Notes under the pieces: model-generated | Database searches by the model: none | Seen by the model: the letters and a program-made list of their open reading frames with translations, nothing else | What the model was told of the DNA's origin: nothing | Origin: Streptomyces radicis | GTDB lineage: Bacteria > Actinomycetota > Actinomycetes > Streptomycetales > Streptomycetaceae | NCBI RefSeq assembly: GCF_003626575.1 | Contig: NZ_RBDY01000004.1 | Span: 186,001-250,000, forward strand | Length of the DNA stretch: 64,000 nt | Direction: 5' to 3' | In this document: positions 24,394-33,000 of the stretch, piece after piece | How the letters are laid out: each line of letters starts with the position of its first letter | Position numbering within the stretch: the stretch's first letter is position 1 | Position numbers and translations under genes: made by a program

Positions 24394-26133
24394 TCAGGGG
24401 CGGGGGATGTTGCGCAGGTTGGCGCGGGCCAGGTCGAGCATCTTGCCGACGCCCCCGTCGAGCACTGTTCGGCCCGCGGCAAAGGCGAATCCCTTGACCT
24501 GGGCGGCCGAGATGTGCGGCGGGATCGACAGCGCGTTGGGGTCGGTCACCAGGTCGACCAGGAAAGGTCCGTCGTGGGCGAGCGCCCGCTCGAGTCCCTC
24601 GACGACATCCCCGGGGCGCTCGACGCGGATCGCCTCCATGCCCGCGCCGCGGGCGATCGCCGCGTAGTCCACCGGCTCGTGGTCGGTCTCGTGCTCGGGC
24701 AACCCCTCGACCAACATCTCCAACTTCACCATGCCCAGCGATGAGTTGTTGAAGACGATCGTCTTCACCGGCAGATCGTGCAGCTTTACCGTGAGCAACT
24801 CGCCCATCAGCATGCCCAGTCCACCGTCACCCGACATCGAGATCACCTGGCGGCCGGGGTGAGCGAACTGCGCGCCGATGGCGTGCGGCAGCGCGTTGGC
24901 CATGGTGCCGTGCAGAAACGAACCGATCACCCGGCGCCGCCCGTTGGGGGTCAGATAACGCGCCGCCCACACGTTGGACATTCCGGTGTCCACGGTGAAC
25001 ACCGCGTCGTCGGCGGCGAGTTCGTCCAGAACCGAGGCCGCGTACTCGGGGTGGATCGGGGTGTGCCGCTCGACGTCGCGGGTGTAGGCGGAGACCACCG
25101 TCTCCAGCGACTTGGCGTGCTTCCGCAACATCCGGTCCAGATAGGCTCGGTCCCGCTTCGCCTCGACCGACGGCAGCACGGCCCGCAGTGTCTCCCGAAC
25201 GTCGCCGTGGACCCCGAGTTCCAGTACGGTGCGACGGCCGAGGCGGCCCGCGTCGTGGTCGATCTGCACGGTCCGCGCCTGTGGCAGGAAGTCGTTGTAC
25301 GGGAAATCGGTGCCGAGCAGGACGACCAGGTCGGCCTCGTGCATCGCTTCGAAGCAGGCACCGTAGCCCAGCAGACCGCTCATGCCCACGTCGTACGGGT
25401 TGTCGAACTGAATCCACTCCTTGCCCCGAAGGGTGTGGCCGACGGGGGCGGCGGCCTTCTCGGCGAGCGCCATGACCTCGGCGTGCGCGTCCCGCACTCC
25501 CGCACCGCAGAACAGCATCACCTTCCGTGCCGCGTTCAGCTTCTCGGCCAGTGCCCGAACCTGCGTGTCCGGCGCGACGACCCGGCCGTACTCGGTGACC
25601 AGAGCGCTGCTTCCCGTCGGGTGAGTCGCCTTGTCGTGCGCGACATCGCCCGGTATCACCAGGACGGACACCGCGCTGTTGCCGAGGGCCCGCTGCATGG
25701 CGATCCGCAGAACCCGAGGCATCTGCCCGGGGGTGCCGATCACCTCGCAGTAGTCACTGCACTCGGTGAACAGCCTTTCTGGATGGGTCTCTTGGAAGAA
25801 GCCCGTGCCGATCTGGTGGGACGGGATGTGCGAGGCGAGTGCCAGCACGGGCGCACCGGAGCGGTGCGCGTCGTACAGCCCCTGGATCAGATGCGTGTTC
25901 CCGGGGCCACAGCTTCCGGCGCACACCGCGAGCCTGCCGGTCAGCTGTGCCTCCGACGCTGCGGCGAAGGCGGCGGCCTCCTCGTTCCGCACATGCACCC
26001 ACTCGATGCCGTCGGTCCGGCGCACCGCGTCGACCACCGAGTTCAGGCTGTCACCCACCACGCCGTAGATCCGCTCGACGCCCGCTTGGCGCAGGATGTC
26101 CACCAGCTGCTGGGCCACGGTCAGTTTCCGCAT
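24394..26133 (-). CDS. poxB: ThDP-dependent pyruvate dehydrogenase/oxidase (PoxB-like)
   Basis: A 579-residue thiamine-diphosphate enzyme. The order is the N-terminal PYR domain (ERIYGVVGDSLNSVVDAV, with the catalytic Glu in VRNEEAAAFAAA), a central FAD/Rossmann domain, and the C-terminal PP domain with GDGGLGMLMGELLTVKLHD ending in FNNSSLGMV (GDG-x26-NN ThDP-Mg motif). It fits the quinone-linked pyruvate dehydrogenase group that makes acetate and CO2, though carboligase relatives exist. The ATG follows GGGAGAG. Upstream at 26196-26207 is TTGATACGTCTA, related to motifs before the EamA and aminotransferase genes. Confidence 0.88.
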   Translation of the reverse strand: MRKLTVAQQLVDILRQAGVERIYGVVGDSLNSVVDAVRRTDGIEWVHVRNEEAAAFAAASEAQLTGRLAVCAGSCGPGNTHLIQGLYDAHRSGAPVLALASHIPSHQIGTGFFQETHPERLFTECSDYCEVIGTPGQMPRVLRIAMQRALGNSAVSVLVIPGDVAHDKATHPTGSSALVTEYGRVVAPDTQVRALAEKLNAARKVMLFCGAGVRDAHAEVMALAEKAAAPVGHTLRGKEWIQFDNPYDVGMSGLLGYGACFEAMHEADLVVLLGTDFPYNDFLPQARTVQIDHDAGRLGRRTVLELGVHGDVRETLRAVLPSVEAKRDRAYLDRMLRKHAKSLETVVSAYTRDVERHTPIHPEYAASVLDELAADDAVFTVDTGMSNVWAARYLTPNGRRRVIGSFLHGTMANALPHAIGAQFAHPGRQVISMSGDGGLGMLMGELLTVKLHDLPVKTIVFNNSSLGMVKLEMLVEGLPEHETDHEPVDYAAIARGAGMEAIRVERPGDVVEGLERALAHDGPFLVDLVTDPNALSIPPHISAAQVKGFAFAAGRTVLDGGVGKMLDLARANLRNIPRP

Positions 26134-26195
26134 CGCCGGACTTCTCTCCCTCGGACGGCACACCTGTCTCGGATGACTCGGGACGGCCAATATAG

Positions 26196-26207
26196 TTGAT
26201 ACGTCTA
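26196..26207. promoter_or_regulatory. Operator-like motif before poxB
   Basis: TTGATACGTCTA, an imperfect inverted repeat (TTGA-N4-TCTA), in CAATATAGTTGATACGTCTA. It resembles the block TAATATAGATGACATGTCAT at 27632-27651 and the TTGA-N4-TCAA sites at 26309 and 27610. Confidence 0.5.
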
Positions 26208-26307
26208 CGACACGCACAGGGATGCCAGGGCTCGCCACCGGTCGATCCATGCGGCCGCAACCACCACCGTGGCCAGCCTGCGACGCGAGCTCACCACGGA
26301 GGATCAA

Positions 26308-26336
26308 GTTGACGCATCAACCAAAGGGGCTAAGGT
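26308..26336 (+). promoter_or_regulatory. Promoter with overlapping operator-like inverted repeat
   Basis: GTTGACGCATCAAC (26308-26321) is an inverted repeat GTTGA-N4-TCAAC. Its TTGACG is spaced 16 bases from TAAGGT, a plausible promoter reading toward the EamA gene. A regulator bound there would block the -35 region. Confidence 0.5.
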
Positions 26337-26647
26337 GATGTCCTGACCGATGGAACTCCGGCCGGGTCGAGCGGGATCGGACCCCAGAGCGGGCCACCCG
26401 CCCATTCCGCGGCAGGGTCAGCGGCTGAACAACCGGACACGGCAATGACGGAGGCCGGTATGGGCGACCGATCCGAGAGGAAGACATACGACGGGCAGTC
26501 GGTCACGGTGATCCTCGAGGCCGGGCGCCGTCCGCGCGCCGCCGAACGCGTCCCTCGTCCGCCTGAGGCGTTCGCCACGGCCGGGCGACCCCGGACCCAG
26601 CCCGACAACGTCACGGCCGCTCGGCTCGCCGAAGCGCGCTCCTCGCG

Positions 26648-27589
26648 ATGAGATCCGTGTCGCCGACGTTCGGAGGAACCGCCGTTCCGCTCGCCGTGAC
26701 CTGGCTCGTTTGGGGAACCACCTATCTGGCGATCGAGTTCGGGCTGCGCGGGACGGAGCCGCTCACGCTCAGCTCGGTCCGCTTTCTGACGGCGGGTCTG
26801 CTGCTGTGGGGCTTGGCCGAACGCCGCCACGAGCCGCGGCTGACGACCCTTCGGCGGCGGCGGGCCACGCTCGTCGGGGTGCTGCTCTTCTCCATGGGCA
26901 TGGGGGGCGTGGCGTTGGCCGAGCAGTATGTCGACTCGGGCACGACGGCGTTGTTCATGGCCACGGTTCCGCTGTGGAGCGTGCTGCTGCACACCGCGAG
27001 GGGACGGCCGACGCGCGGCGCGGAGTGGGCAGGGGTCTGGCTCGGCCTCGCGGGCGTCGCCGTGCTGTCGGCCGGACTCGGACGCGGCGGGCTGACGGGC
27101 GCGGCGATCCTCCTCCCGGCCGCCATGTGCTGGGTACTCGGCTCCCATCTGGACGACCACTCACCCGGCGTGCGTGGGCCGGCCGCGCAGATGCTCGCGG
27201 GCGGCGCGGTGCTGGCCGTGGCGGCCGTCGTCCGGGGCGAGTTCGCGTCACAGCCGCGGCCGACCTGGGGCGCCGGGCTCGCCCTCGCCTACCTCGTGGT
27301 CTTCGGGTCCCTGCTGGCGATGGCCGCCTACCGCCACCTCACCGCCCACGCCAGCCCGGCCTTGGCCACAAGCTATGCCTTCATCAGCCCGGTGATCGCC
27401 GTCCTGTCCGGCGCCCTCTTTCTGGACGAACCCCTCACCCCCCAAGTCCTGGCCGGAACCGCCCTCATCGTCCTCGCCGTCTCCACCACCCTCCTCACCA
27501 GATCCCGGCCCGCCGCCGGACCCACGACAACCGTGCCGGGACATCCTGAGGCGATGCGTACGCGACGGCGTCCGACGCCGTCCCGTTGA
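26648..27589 (+). CDS. EamA-family (DMT) membrane exporter
   Basis: A 313-residue protein with ten hydrophobic helices in two EamA repeats: the first opens WLVWGTTYLAIEFGLRG and ends VDSGTTALFMATVPLW, the second ends SPALATSYAFISPVIAVLSG. Such transporters export amino acids or metabolites. A long 5' region (about 300 bases) separates it from the promoter-like site at 26308. It lies directly upstream of the aminotransferase set and shares operator-like motifs with it, so export of that pathway's product is an attractive guess. Confidence 0.85.
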   Translation: MRSVSPTFGGTAVPLAVTWLVWGTTYLAIEFGLRGTEPLTLSSVRFLTAGLLLWGLAERRHEPRLTTLRRRRATLVGVLLFSMGMGGVALAEQYVDSGTTALFMATVPLWSVLLHTARGRPTRGAEWAGVWLGLAGVAVLSAGLGRGGLTGAAILLPAAMCWVLGSHLDDHSPGVRGPAAQMLAGGAVLAVAAVVRGEFASQPRPTWGAGLALAYLVVFGSLLAMAAYRHLTAHASPALATSYAFISPVIAVLSGALFLDEPLTPQVLAGTALIVLAVSTTLLTRSRPAAGPTTTVPGHPEAMRTRRRPTPSR

Positions 27590-27609
27590 CCCCCCGCCGC
27601 CGCGTTTAC

Positions 27610-27654
27610 TTGACACATCAACTTCTAAGCCTAATATAGATGACATGTCATCTA
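27610..27654 (+). promoter_or_regulatory. Near-consensus promoter with two operator motifs
   Basis: TTGACA, 17 bases, AATATA (27610-27638) points toward the aminotransferase operon. The -35 lies in TTGACACATCAA (TTGA-N4-TCAA), and a perfect 18-bp palindrome TAGATGACATGTCATCTA (27637-27654) covers the expected start site. This is a strong candidate for repressor control. Confidence 0.65.
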
Positions 27655-27806
27655 CTTGACCGTGCTGGTTCGTTGAGCGATCAACCGATTCGGCGTGCTG
27701 GTCCGCCGATCTCCCCTGACAGAGTTTTCCGCGTCCACGCTTTTGGCGAAATACTCCGGTGCGCGCGATCCCGACCGTCGAATTCGCAGGGAAGGAGAAT
27801 CGAGAA

Positions 27807-29114
27807 ATGGCTGAATTATCCCTCGCGCAGCTGCATCCCTCGCTGGACGATCCCGTCCTGCTCTCGATGAATCTGCTGAACGACATCGCCTCGGACCACC
27901 CTCAGGCGGTGTCCTTCGCCGCCGGCCGACCCTACGAGGAGTTCTTCCGGGTCGAGCAGCTCCACGGCTACCTGGACACCTTCGTCACCCATCTCACCGA
28001 GGTGGTGGGGCTGACGGACGAGGAGGCCCGCCGAACCGTGTTCCAGTACGGGCGGACGAAGGGCATCATCCACGACCTGGTCGCCCGCTACCTCGAGATC
28101 GACGAGGGCATCACCGTCGACCCCGACGCGGTGGTGGTGACCGTCGGCAGCCAGGAGGCGATGTTCCTGACGCTGCGGTCCCTGCGCGCCTCCCCGCAGG
28201 ACGTCGTCCTCGCCGTCGCGCCCACCTACTTCGGACTGACCGGCGCCGCGCGCCTGCTCGACATGCCCGTGCTTGACGTCGGGGACGGAGACGGCGGCCT
28301 CGACCTCGCCGACCTCGGGCGTCAGGTGGCAACGGCCCGCGCCGGCGGACAACGGCCGCGCGCCCTCTACCTCGTGCCCGACTTCTCCAACCCCACCGGG
28401 ACGAGTCTTGACCTGGCCACCCGGATCGCCCTGCTCGACCTCGCGGCCGATCTCGACCTCCTGATCATCGAGGACAACCCCTACGGCCTCTTCCAGGCCG
28501 ACCCCGCCACCCGGCCGCCGACCCTCAAGGCGCTCGACACCCGGCACCAGGTCGTGCACGTCGGCTCCTTCGCCAAGACCGGCCTGCCCGGCGCCCGCGT
28601 CGGCTTCGTCGTGGCCGACCAGCCCGTCACCAGGGACGGCCGCCCCGCGGGTACGCTCGCGGACCAGCTGTCGCTGATCAAGAGCAACGTCACCCTCAAC
28701 ACCTCACCCGTCGCCCAGGCCGTCATCGGTGGCAAGCTTCTGCGCCACGGGTGCAGCATGGTCGCCGCGAACAAGCGCGAGATCGAGGTGTACCGCGCCA
28801 ACCTGCGGCACGTGCTGACCGGCCTCACCGCGCGCTTCGCCGCCACCGGCCCGGTGACGTGGAACACCCCGGCCGGTGGGTTCTTCGTCGTCCTGACGGT
28901 GCCGTTCGCCGTGGATGACCGTTCGCTGCGCAGATCGGCGCGCGACCACGGGGTCATCTGGACCCCCATGCACCACTTCCACACCGGCATGGCCTCCTCA
29001 CACCAGATTCGGCTGTCCTTCAGCCTGCTCGACGACGCGTCGATCGACGAGGGACTCGACCGGCTGACCGCCTTCGTGACGGCCGAGGCCAAGACGCCAG
29101 GCCATTCCGCCTGA
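27807..29114 (+). CDS. PLP aminotransferase, HpgT-like
   Basis: A 435-residue class I/II aminotransferase. The PLP lysine is in VGSFAKTGLPGARVGFV, the ring-stacking and phosphate motifs are VGSQEAMFL and PDFSNPTGTS, and the Asp/Tyr pair is IIEDNPYG. It resembles the group containing arylglycine aminotransferases of glycopeptide pathways (HpgT) and MocR-related transaminases, but lacks a DNA-binding domain. The ATG follows AAGGAG at 10 bases. It heads an operon with a Dabb protein and a BacA-like enzyme and would supply or remove the amino group of their 2-oxo acid product, as BacF does in bacilysin synthesis. Confidence 0.85.
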   Translation: MAELSLAQLHPSLDDPVLLSMNLLNDIASDHPQAVSFAAGRPYEEFFRVEQLHGYLDTFVTHLTEVVGLTDEEARRTVFQYGRTKGIIHDLVARYLEIDEGITVDPDAVVVTVGSQEAMFLTLRSLRASPQDVVLAVAPTYFGLTGAARLLDMPVLDVGDGDGGLDLADLGRQVATARAGGQRPRALYLVPDFSNPTGTSLDLATRIALLDLAADLDLLIIEDNPYGLFQADPATRPPTLKALDTRHQVVHVGSFAKTGLPGARVGFVVADQPVTRDGRPAGTLADQLSLIKSNVTLNTSPVAQAVIGGKLLRHGCSMVAANKREIEVYRANLRHVLTGLTARFAATGPVTWNTPAGGFFVVLTVPFAVDDRSLRRSARDHGVIWTPMHHFHTGMASSHQIRLSFSLLDDASIDEGLDRLTAFVTAEAKTPGHSA

Positions 29115-29236
29115 TCACCAATATTTCTCGGAAAAGGGCGTCAGCCGGTGTGAAGTCCGCTTCATGTCTCCATGCGGGAAAACACGCCGCTGCCGCATGG
29201 GCGATGCGGTGACCGTTCGACCCGAAAAGGATGCCG

Positions 29237-29530
29237 ATGATCAGACACATCGTGCTGTTCAAGTTCAAGCCAGGCTTCGGCTGGCAGGATCCCGCGGCCC
29301 TCGCGGCCGAACGGTCCTCGCGACTCGTCGGCGAGCGGGTGCCCGGCCTCCTGCACTGGCAGGTGGGCCGCAACACCACCGACCGTCCGATCGCCTACGA
29401 CTTCGCCGCGATCGGCCTGCTGCCCGACCAGGACACCCTGCGCGGCTACCAGGACCACCCCTTCCACCAGGAATCCGCGGCGCTGTGGCGCGCCATCAGC
29501 ACCTGGGTCGTCGCCGACATCGAGGAGTGA
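29237..29530 (+). CDS. Dabb-domain (stress-responsive A/B barrel) protein
   Basis: A 97-residue ferredoxin-like dimeric alpha/beta-barrel protein: opening MIRHIVLFKFKPG, central WQVGRN and a conserved DHPFHQ-like YQDHPFHQE. Members include polyketide cyclases and small isomerase-like proteins; many have no known function. The ATG at 29237 is chosen because AAAAGG stands at a proper distance, while the ATG at 29231 overlaps it. It lies between the aminotransferase and the BacA-like gene, with 3 bases separating it from the latter, so a catalytic or chaperoning step on the same substrate is likely. Confidence 0.85.
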   Translation: MIRHIVLFKFKPGFGWQDPAALAAERSSRLVGERVPGLLHWQVGRNTTDRPIAYDFAAIGLLPDQDTLRGYQDHPFHQESAALWRAISTWVVADIEE

Positions 29531-29533
29531 CGC

Positions 29534-30109
29534 ATGACCGTCGAGCTGGGCTGGATCGACGTCCGGCCCGCACCGGCCGGGCCCCCGGCCATCGGAACGC
29601 TCGGCCCCGAGGGCACGAGCAGCGAGCAGGCCGCCCGGCTGCTGCGGACCCGCCTGCCCGACGGGCCGTCGATCGTGCTCAGGACGACCTACGAACAGGC
29701 CGTGGAGGACCTGAAGGCAGGCACCGTCAGCCATGTGGTCGTCGCCAACGCCTATCGGGACATCCACCACTTCTACATGGCCGACGACATCGCGCTGGCC
29801 GACGTCTTCGTCATGGACACCCCGCTGTACGGCATCGCCCGGCGCGCCGACGGCGGTCCGCTGTCCGACCGCCCGAGCGTGGTGACGCACCCGTCGCCGC
29901 GACCGTTGGTCGCCCAACTGCTGCCCGCCGCCTACCCGTTGCCCGAAGTGGCCACCGCGGACTCCACCAGCCAGGCGGCCCAGGCCGTGGCCGAGCGCCG
30001 CTACGACCTCGCGCTCACCACCGAACCGGCCGCCACACGGCACGGACTGCGCTTCATCTCCCGGCTGCGCCCGATCCGCATGGTCTGGTCGGTCTTCATC
30101 CGCACCTGA
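29534..30109 (+). CDS. Prephenate decarboxylase-like protein, BacA family
   Basis: A 191-residue relative of prephenate dehydratase without an ACT domain. It has the BacA-type pattern along its length: IGTLGPEGTSSEQAARLL, the HAY...HFYM equivalent NAYRDIHHFYM, MDTPLYGIA, VVTHPSP, ADSTSQAAQAV, YDLALTTEPAA and the end PIRMVWSVFIR. BacA and relatives (SalX, Plu-type enzymes) decarboxylate prephenate without aromatising it, giving dihydro-4-hydroxyphenylpyruvate for bacilysin-like or dihydro amino acids. The ribosome site GAGGAG overlaps the Dabb stop. Together with the aminotransferase this suggests a small pathway to a non-aromatic tyrosine or phenylalanine analogue. Confidence 0.85.
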   Translation: MTVELGWIDVRPAPAGPPAIGTLGPEGTSSEQAARLLRTRLPDGPSIVLRTTYEQAVEDLKAGTVSHVVVANAYRDIHHFYMADDIALADVFVMDTPLYGIARRADGGPLSDRPSVVTHPSPRPLVAQLLPAAYPLPEVATADSTSQAAQAVAERRYDLALTTEPAATRHGLRFISRLRPIRMVWSVFIRT

Positions 30110-30127
30110 GCCCGCACCCCACCCACA

Positions 30128-30179
30128 CGGCCACACCTCGGCTCCCGGTGGAAGCCGTGGGTGCCGCGGTGTGGCTGTG
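30128..30179 (+). terminator. Stem-loop after the BacA-like operon
   Basis: GGCCACACC and GGTGTGGCT form the base of an inverted repeat, with an inner region able to pair CGG...CCG. It lies 20 bases beyond the operon's last stop. Confidence 0.5.
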
Positions 30180-30493
30180 CGGATCCCGGGGATGGCGTCG
30201 GTCAGCCGAACAACTGACTGTCCGGCAACCCGACTTCACCGGACCCGGGGCACATCACGGACCCTCGTGCCAGGGCGGTGGCCGGTCAGGCTGCCGGTGA
30301 GCCGCGATCTGCCGGGGGTCCGGTGGCCTCGACGCGGCCGCCTACCGGTCCATCGTCGGACTCATGTCCCGGTCCAGCCCGGCCATGTCGCCCCTGCCAA
30401 CCCGAGCCGAGCCGAGCCGGACGGGGCCGGGGCGCCTCCGGACGATGTACCGCGGTACCCCCGCACGCACGTGTGGTCCGGCTGGCCGGTGAC

Positions 30494-31232
30494 TCACTGA
30501 TGCGGTGACACGACGGCCGTCGAGCTGATGACGTTGTTGACGATGACCGCGGTCATGGTGCGTGCGACCGCTTCGCCGACGGCTCCGGCACTCCAGTTGC
30601 CGCGTTCCAGCTCCTGAGCGCGGTTGATCACCGATGAGGTCCAGGGGATCCGCGGGTCGAACTGTGGGAGCGTGCCGCTGCCCCAGAGCAGTGCGGCGAG
30701 TGCGGCGATGCGAGCGGTTGGCTCCGCGCCCTCGACGAGGACGTCGCGGACTTCTTCGAGAAGCCCGGCCCCTGCGCCGGTTGTGACCGTCCTTGAGCAC
30801 GGTCGTGCGGAAGATGCCGAGTACCTTGCGGCTTTCCTTACGGATGTCGCCGCGTGCGATGAGGCGTTGCAGCAGGGGCTGACGGAGTGTCGGGCCGATC
30901 GCGGGGAGCACCGTCTGGACGCCCCCGGGTTTGTCCGACACATACTCCCAGGCAGAGAGGAGGATCTCATCCGACGGCGCCTTCTCCCGGATGACTTCCA
31001 CGTTGACGGACCCGGTCCGGGTTGTCCTCGTTGCCACGGATTCCTGAAGGACGAGGTCCGCGAGCACAGCTCCGGCGAGGACGTAGAAGAGGGTGTTCTC
31101 GCCCGCGATGACGCCGGACTCGGGTTGAAAGAGGAGAAGCAGGAGGTCCTCGGGCAGGATCGGGGAGTCAGGACCGTTCGCGCTCGTGTCTGTCCTGGCC
31201 TCGTTGGATGGTTCGTCGGGCTGCTGAGTCAT
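30494..31232 (-). pseudogene. GPP34 (GOLPH3)-domain protein, frameshifted
   Basis: The first frame starts at an ATG with GGAAGG upstream and reads ILPEDLLLLLFQPESGVIAG, LFYVLAGAVLADL and LLQRLIARGDIRKESRKVLG, the start of an actinobacterial GPP34 domain. Near base 30785, at GACGGTCAC, it loses sense. A second frame continues with LLEEVRDVLVEGAEP, LAALLWGSGTLPQFDP and RGNWSAGAVGEAVARTM, ending NNVISSTAVVSPHQ. One indel is enough to explain it. GPP34 proteins bind phosphoinositide-like lipids in eukaryotes; the bacterial role is unclear. It could also be a sequencing error. Confidence 0.8.
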
Positions 31233-31435
31233 GCGTCGGTACCTTCCGGAGCGGCCCGTAGAAAGGCTGGCGGAAGGAGCGGCTTCCGCGACGAGCGCAC
31301 AACGACCGCATGCGATTGATCGAATCCGCCCCGCGTCACACGGGACTGCCCCCTCGGTACATCAGGCGGAGCGAGCACGCCGCCACGTCACCATGGTAGA
31401 GGTGGAACACATCGCCTCCCCCTGGATGACCGCGC

Positions 31436-31900
31436 GAGATGTCCGATTCTCTAGCACCCCCCGACGCCATAAATCCGCAGGTTACGCCCTCCGCTCCCCA
31501 CGCGTGCGGGGTTGTTTCCCAATCGGGGAACGGTCCCCCCGAACTCAGAAGGGCGTCGCGGTCCTCGGTGCGTTCGGCGTGGGTGCCGAGCCAGGCGGTG
31601 ATGAGTGGATCGGCCTCGGCCAAGAGGTCGGAGAAGCGGCGCGAGTTGGCCGTGTCCTCGGCGAACGCGGCGATGATGAGGCTCTTGTCGAGCGCCTCGG
31701 GGCGTTCGAGGTGACGCCGCGCCCCGTCGGTGGCAAGGGGCAGTCCGTGGACATCGCCGAGCGCGGCGTGGGCGTGGCGGGCGGCGGCCAACGCCATCCC
31801 TCCGATCCTCTGCGCGAGAAGGAGTTCGTGGTAATCCATGTGTTCGTCGGGCCGACGCCGGGCCGAACCATCGCTGTCCGCGCCCAGCGTACGGGTGTCG
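31436..31900 (-). pseudogene. Unrecognised coding-like fragment
   Basis: On the minus strand a coherent helical-looking sequence runs from about MDYHELLLAQRIGGMALAAA through ALDKSLIIAAFAEDTANSRR and ADPLITAWLGTHAERTEDR. I do not recognise the family. Its upstream end collides with a TfuA remnant on the other strand and its downstream end has no domain-like closure, so it is probably truncated. Whether it is expressed cannot be told. Confidence 0.3.
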
Positions 31901-31921
31901 ACATCGCGCACGGCGACACGG

Positions 31922-32269
31922 TGGCTGCTCATCAACGGCGTGTACCACCAGGCGCCCGCGCTGCGGCACAAGAAGATTCTGGCCGTGTTGGCGCGGGGCG
32001 TGCGGGTGATCGGGGCGGCGAGCATCGGGGCGTTGACGTGGCCACTGGTCAACCTCCGCAGTGTCCTGGAGTCGGGCGAACGCGCGGGTGTCGTGAACGG
32101 TGAGCGCGCCCGTGGGCTGCTGCTGGCCGGATGGCGCGCGATCCCCTACCCGCAGCGCACGATGGCGGCCGTGCGGGCCGTGTGCCGCCGCGGGGGCGAG
32201 CACGCGTTCGCCGACTGGCTGGCCGAACGACTCAACCGCGACCGGCACTTCGGCGACCTCAAGCGGCCT
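31922..32269 (+). pseudogene. TfuA-domain protein, internally deleted remnant
   Basis: WLLINGVYHQAPALRHKKIL and GVRVIGAASIGAL are the core of a TfuA domain, which normally assists YcaO enzymes in thioamide formation on peptides or methyl-CoM reductase. After TWP the conserved middle of the domain is absent, and the frame resumes with IPYPQRTMAAVRAVCRRGG and FADWLAERLNRDRHFGDLKR, resembling the family's C-terminal part. No start, no YcaO gene and no precursor peptide are visible in the window, so this is the trace of a lost peptide-modification locus. Confidence 0.6.
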
Positions 32270-32960
32270 CCCTCCCGCTCCCGAGGCTCCCCGCCATACC
32301 CTCGTCCGCTGTGCTGCCCACTACCCAACTCACCGCCACGCCAGCCCTCTTGGGCTGGATGCTCGTCGGCTTCAGCCGTCGGCCGGGGCGTTGGATGCGC
32401 TGGAAGATGGTCTGCCACGGCACGTTCACCATCGTCACCCTCACCGGCACCACCCGGGACGGCCGCACCGAGCCGGTGAACGCCTACGCCCACCTCTCCC
32501 CCGGCTCGTTCCTCAGCCGCGCCAGGACCGAGATCGGCCACGCCGAATACCTCTGCCGCACCCCACCCCTCCGCCTGATCATCCGCGTCCGCTCAGGCCA
32601 CCACCACCTCGCCGGATGGCCCGGCGAAGGCCACGAACACGCCGCCCCCTGCCCGTTCCACAAGATCCACCCCACCGTCTCCGGCCGCGCCCAATCAAGC
32701 AAACCCACTGCCGCAACCAGGGCATCCCAGTGATCGAATGGGACACAACGCAACCGATGTCATACCTGACGCGACGTCCGTGAGCTTGTCGTTCAACGTC
32801 CAGACGTGATCGCAACCACGAATCGGCCCTTCGCCCATACGACCACGTCATGCGGCGAGGTAGCTTCGAGTCAGCACCTCCCCGGCGAGACATGGACCGA
32901 GCGGAAGGCAAGGCACATGTGCAACCCCAGACATGCCACAGCCCCGACCGCGACACATCA
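32270..32960. other. Region without a recognisable gene
   Basis: A plus-strand open stretch (about 32300-32733) reads LLGWMLVGFSRRPGRWMRWK and further coherent-looking text, but has no start, ribosome site or family I know; it may be a remnant. From 32734 to the array 3 leader nothing coding is evident. Confidence 0.3.
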
Positions 32961-33000
32961 CGAAATGGCAAAGCACCCGTAACGCCCCAGCTCAGGAGGT
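32961..33000 (+). promoter_or_regulatory. Leader of array 3
   Basis: ATGGCAAAGCACCCGTAACG, then CCCCAGCTCAGGAGGT, is related to the other leaders through the shared GGCAAAGC, CCCCAG and CTCAGGA words and abuts the first repeat. Confidence 0.75.

Noticed and set aside
22392..24497. A long plus-strand open frame running from array 2 across the beta-lactamase-fold gene
   Set aside because: It starts inside CRISPR repeats, changes character repeatedly and is antisense to a gene with clear catalytic motifs; a GC-rich shadow frame.
26445..26651. A 68-codon frame whose stop overlaps the EamA start
   Set aside because: Overlap by ATGA is suggestive, but the sequence has no recognisable feature, is Arg/Pro/Ala rich and lacks a good ribosome site; not called.
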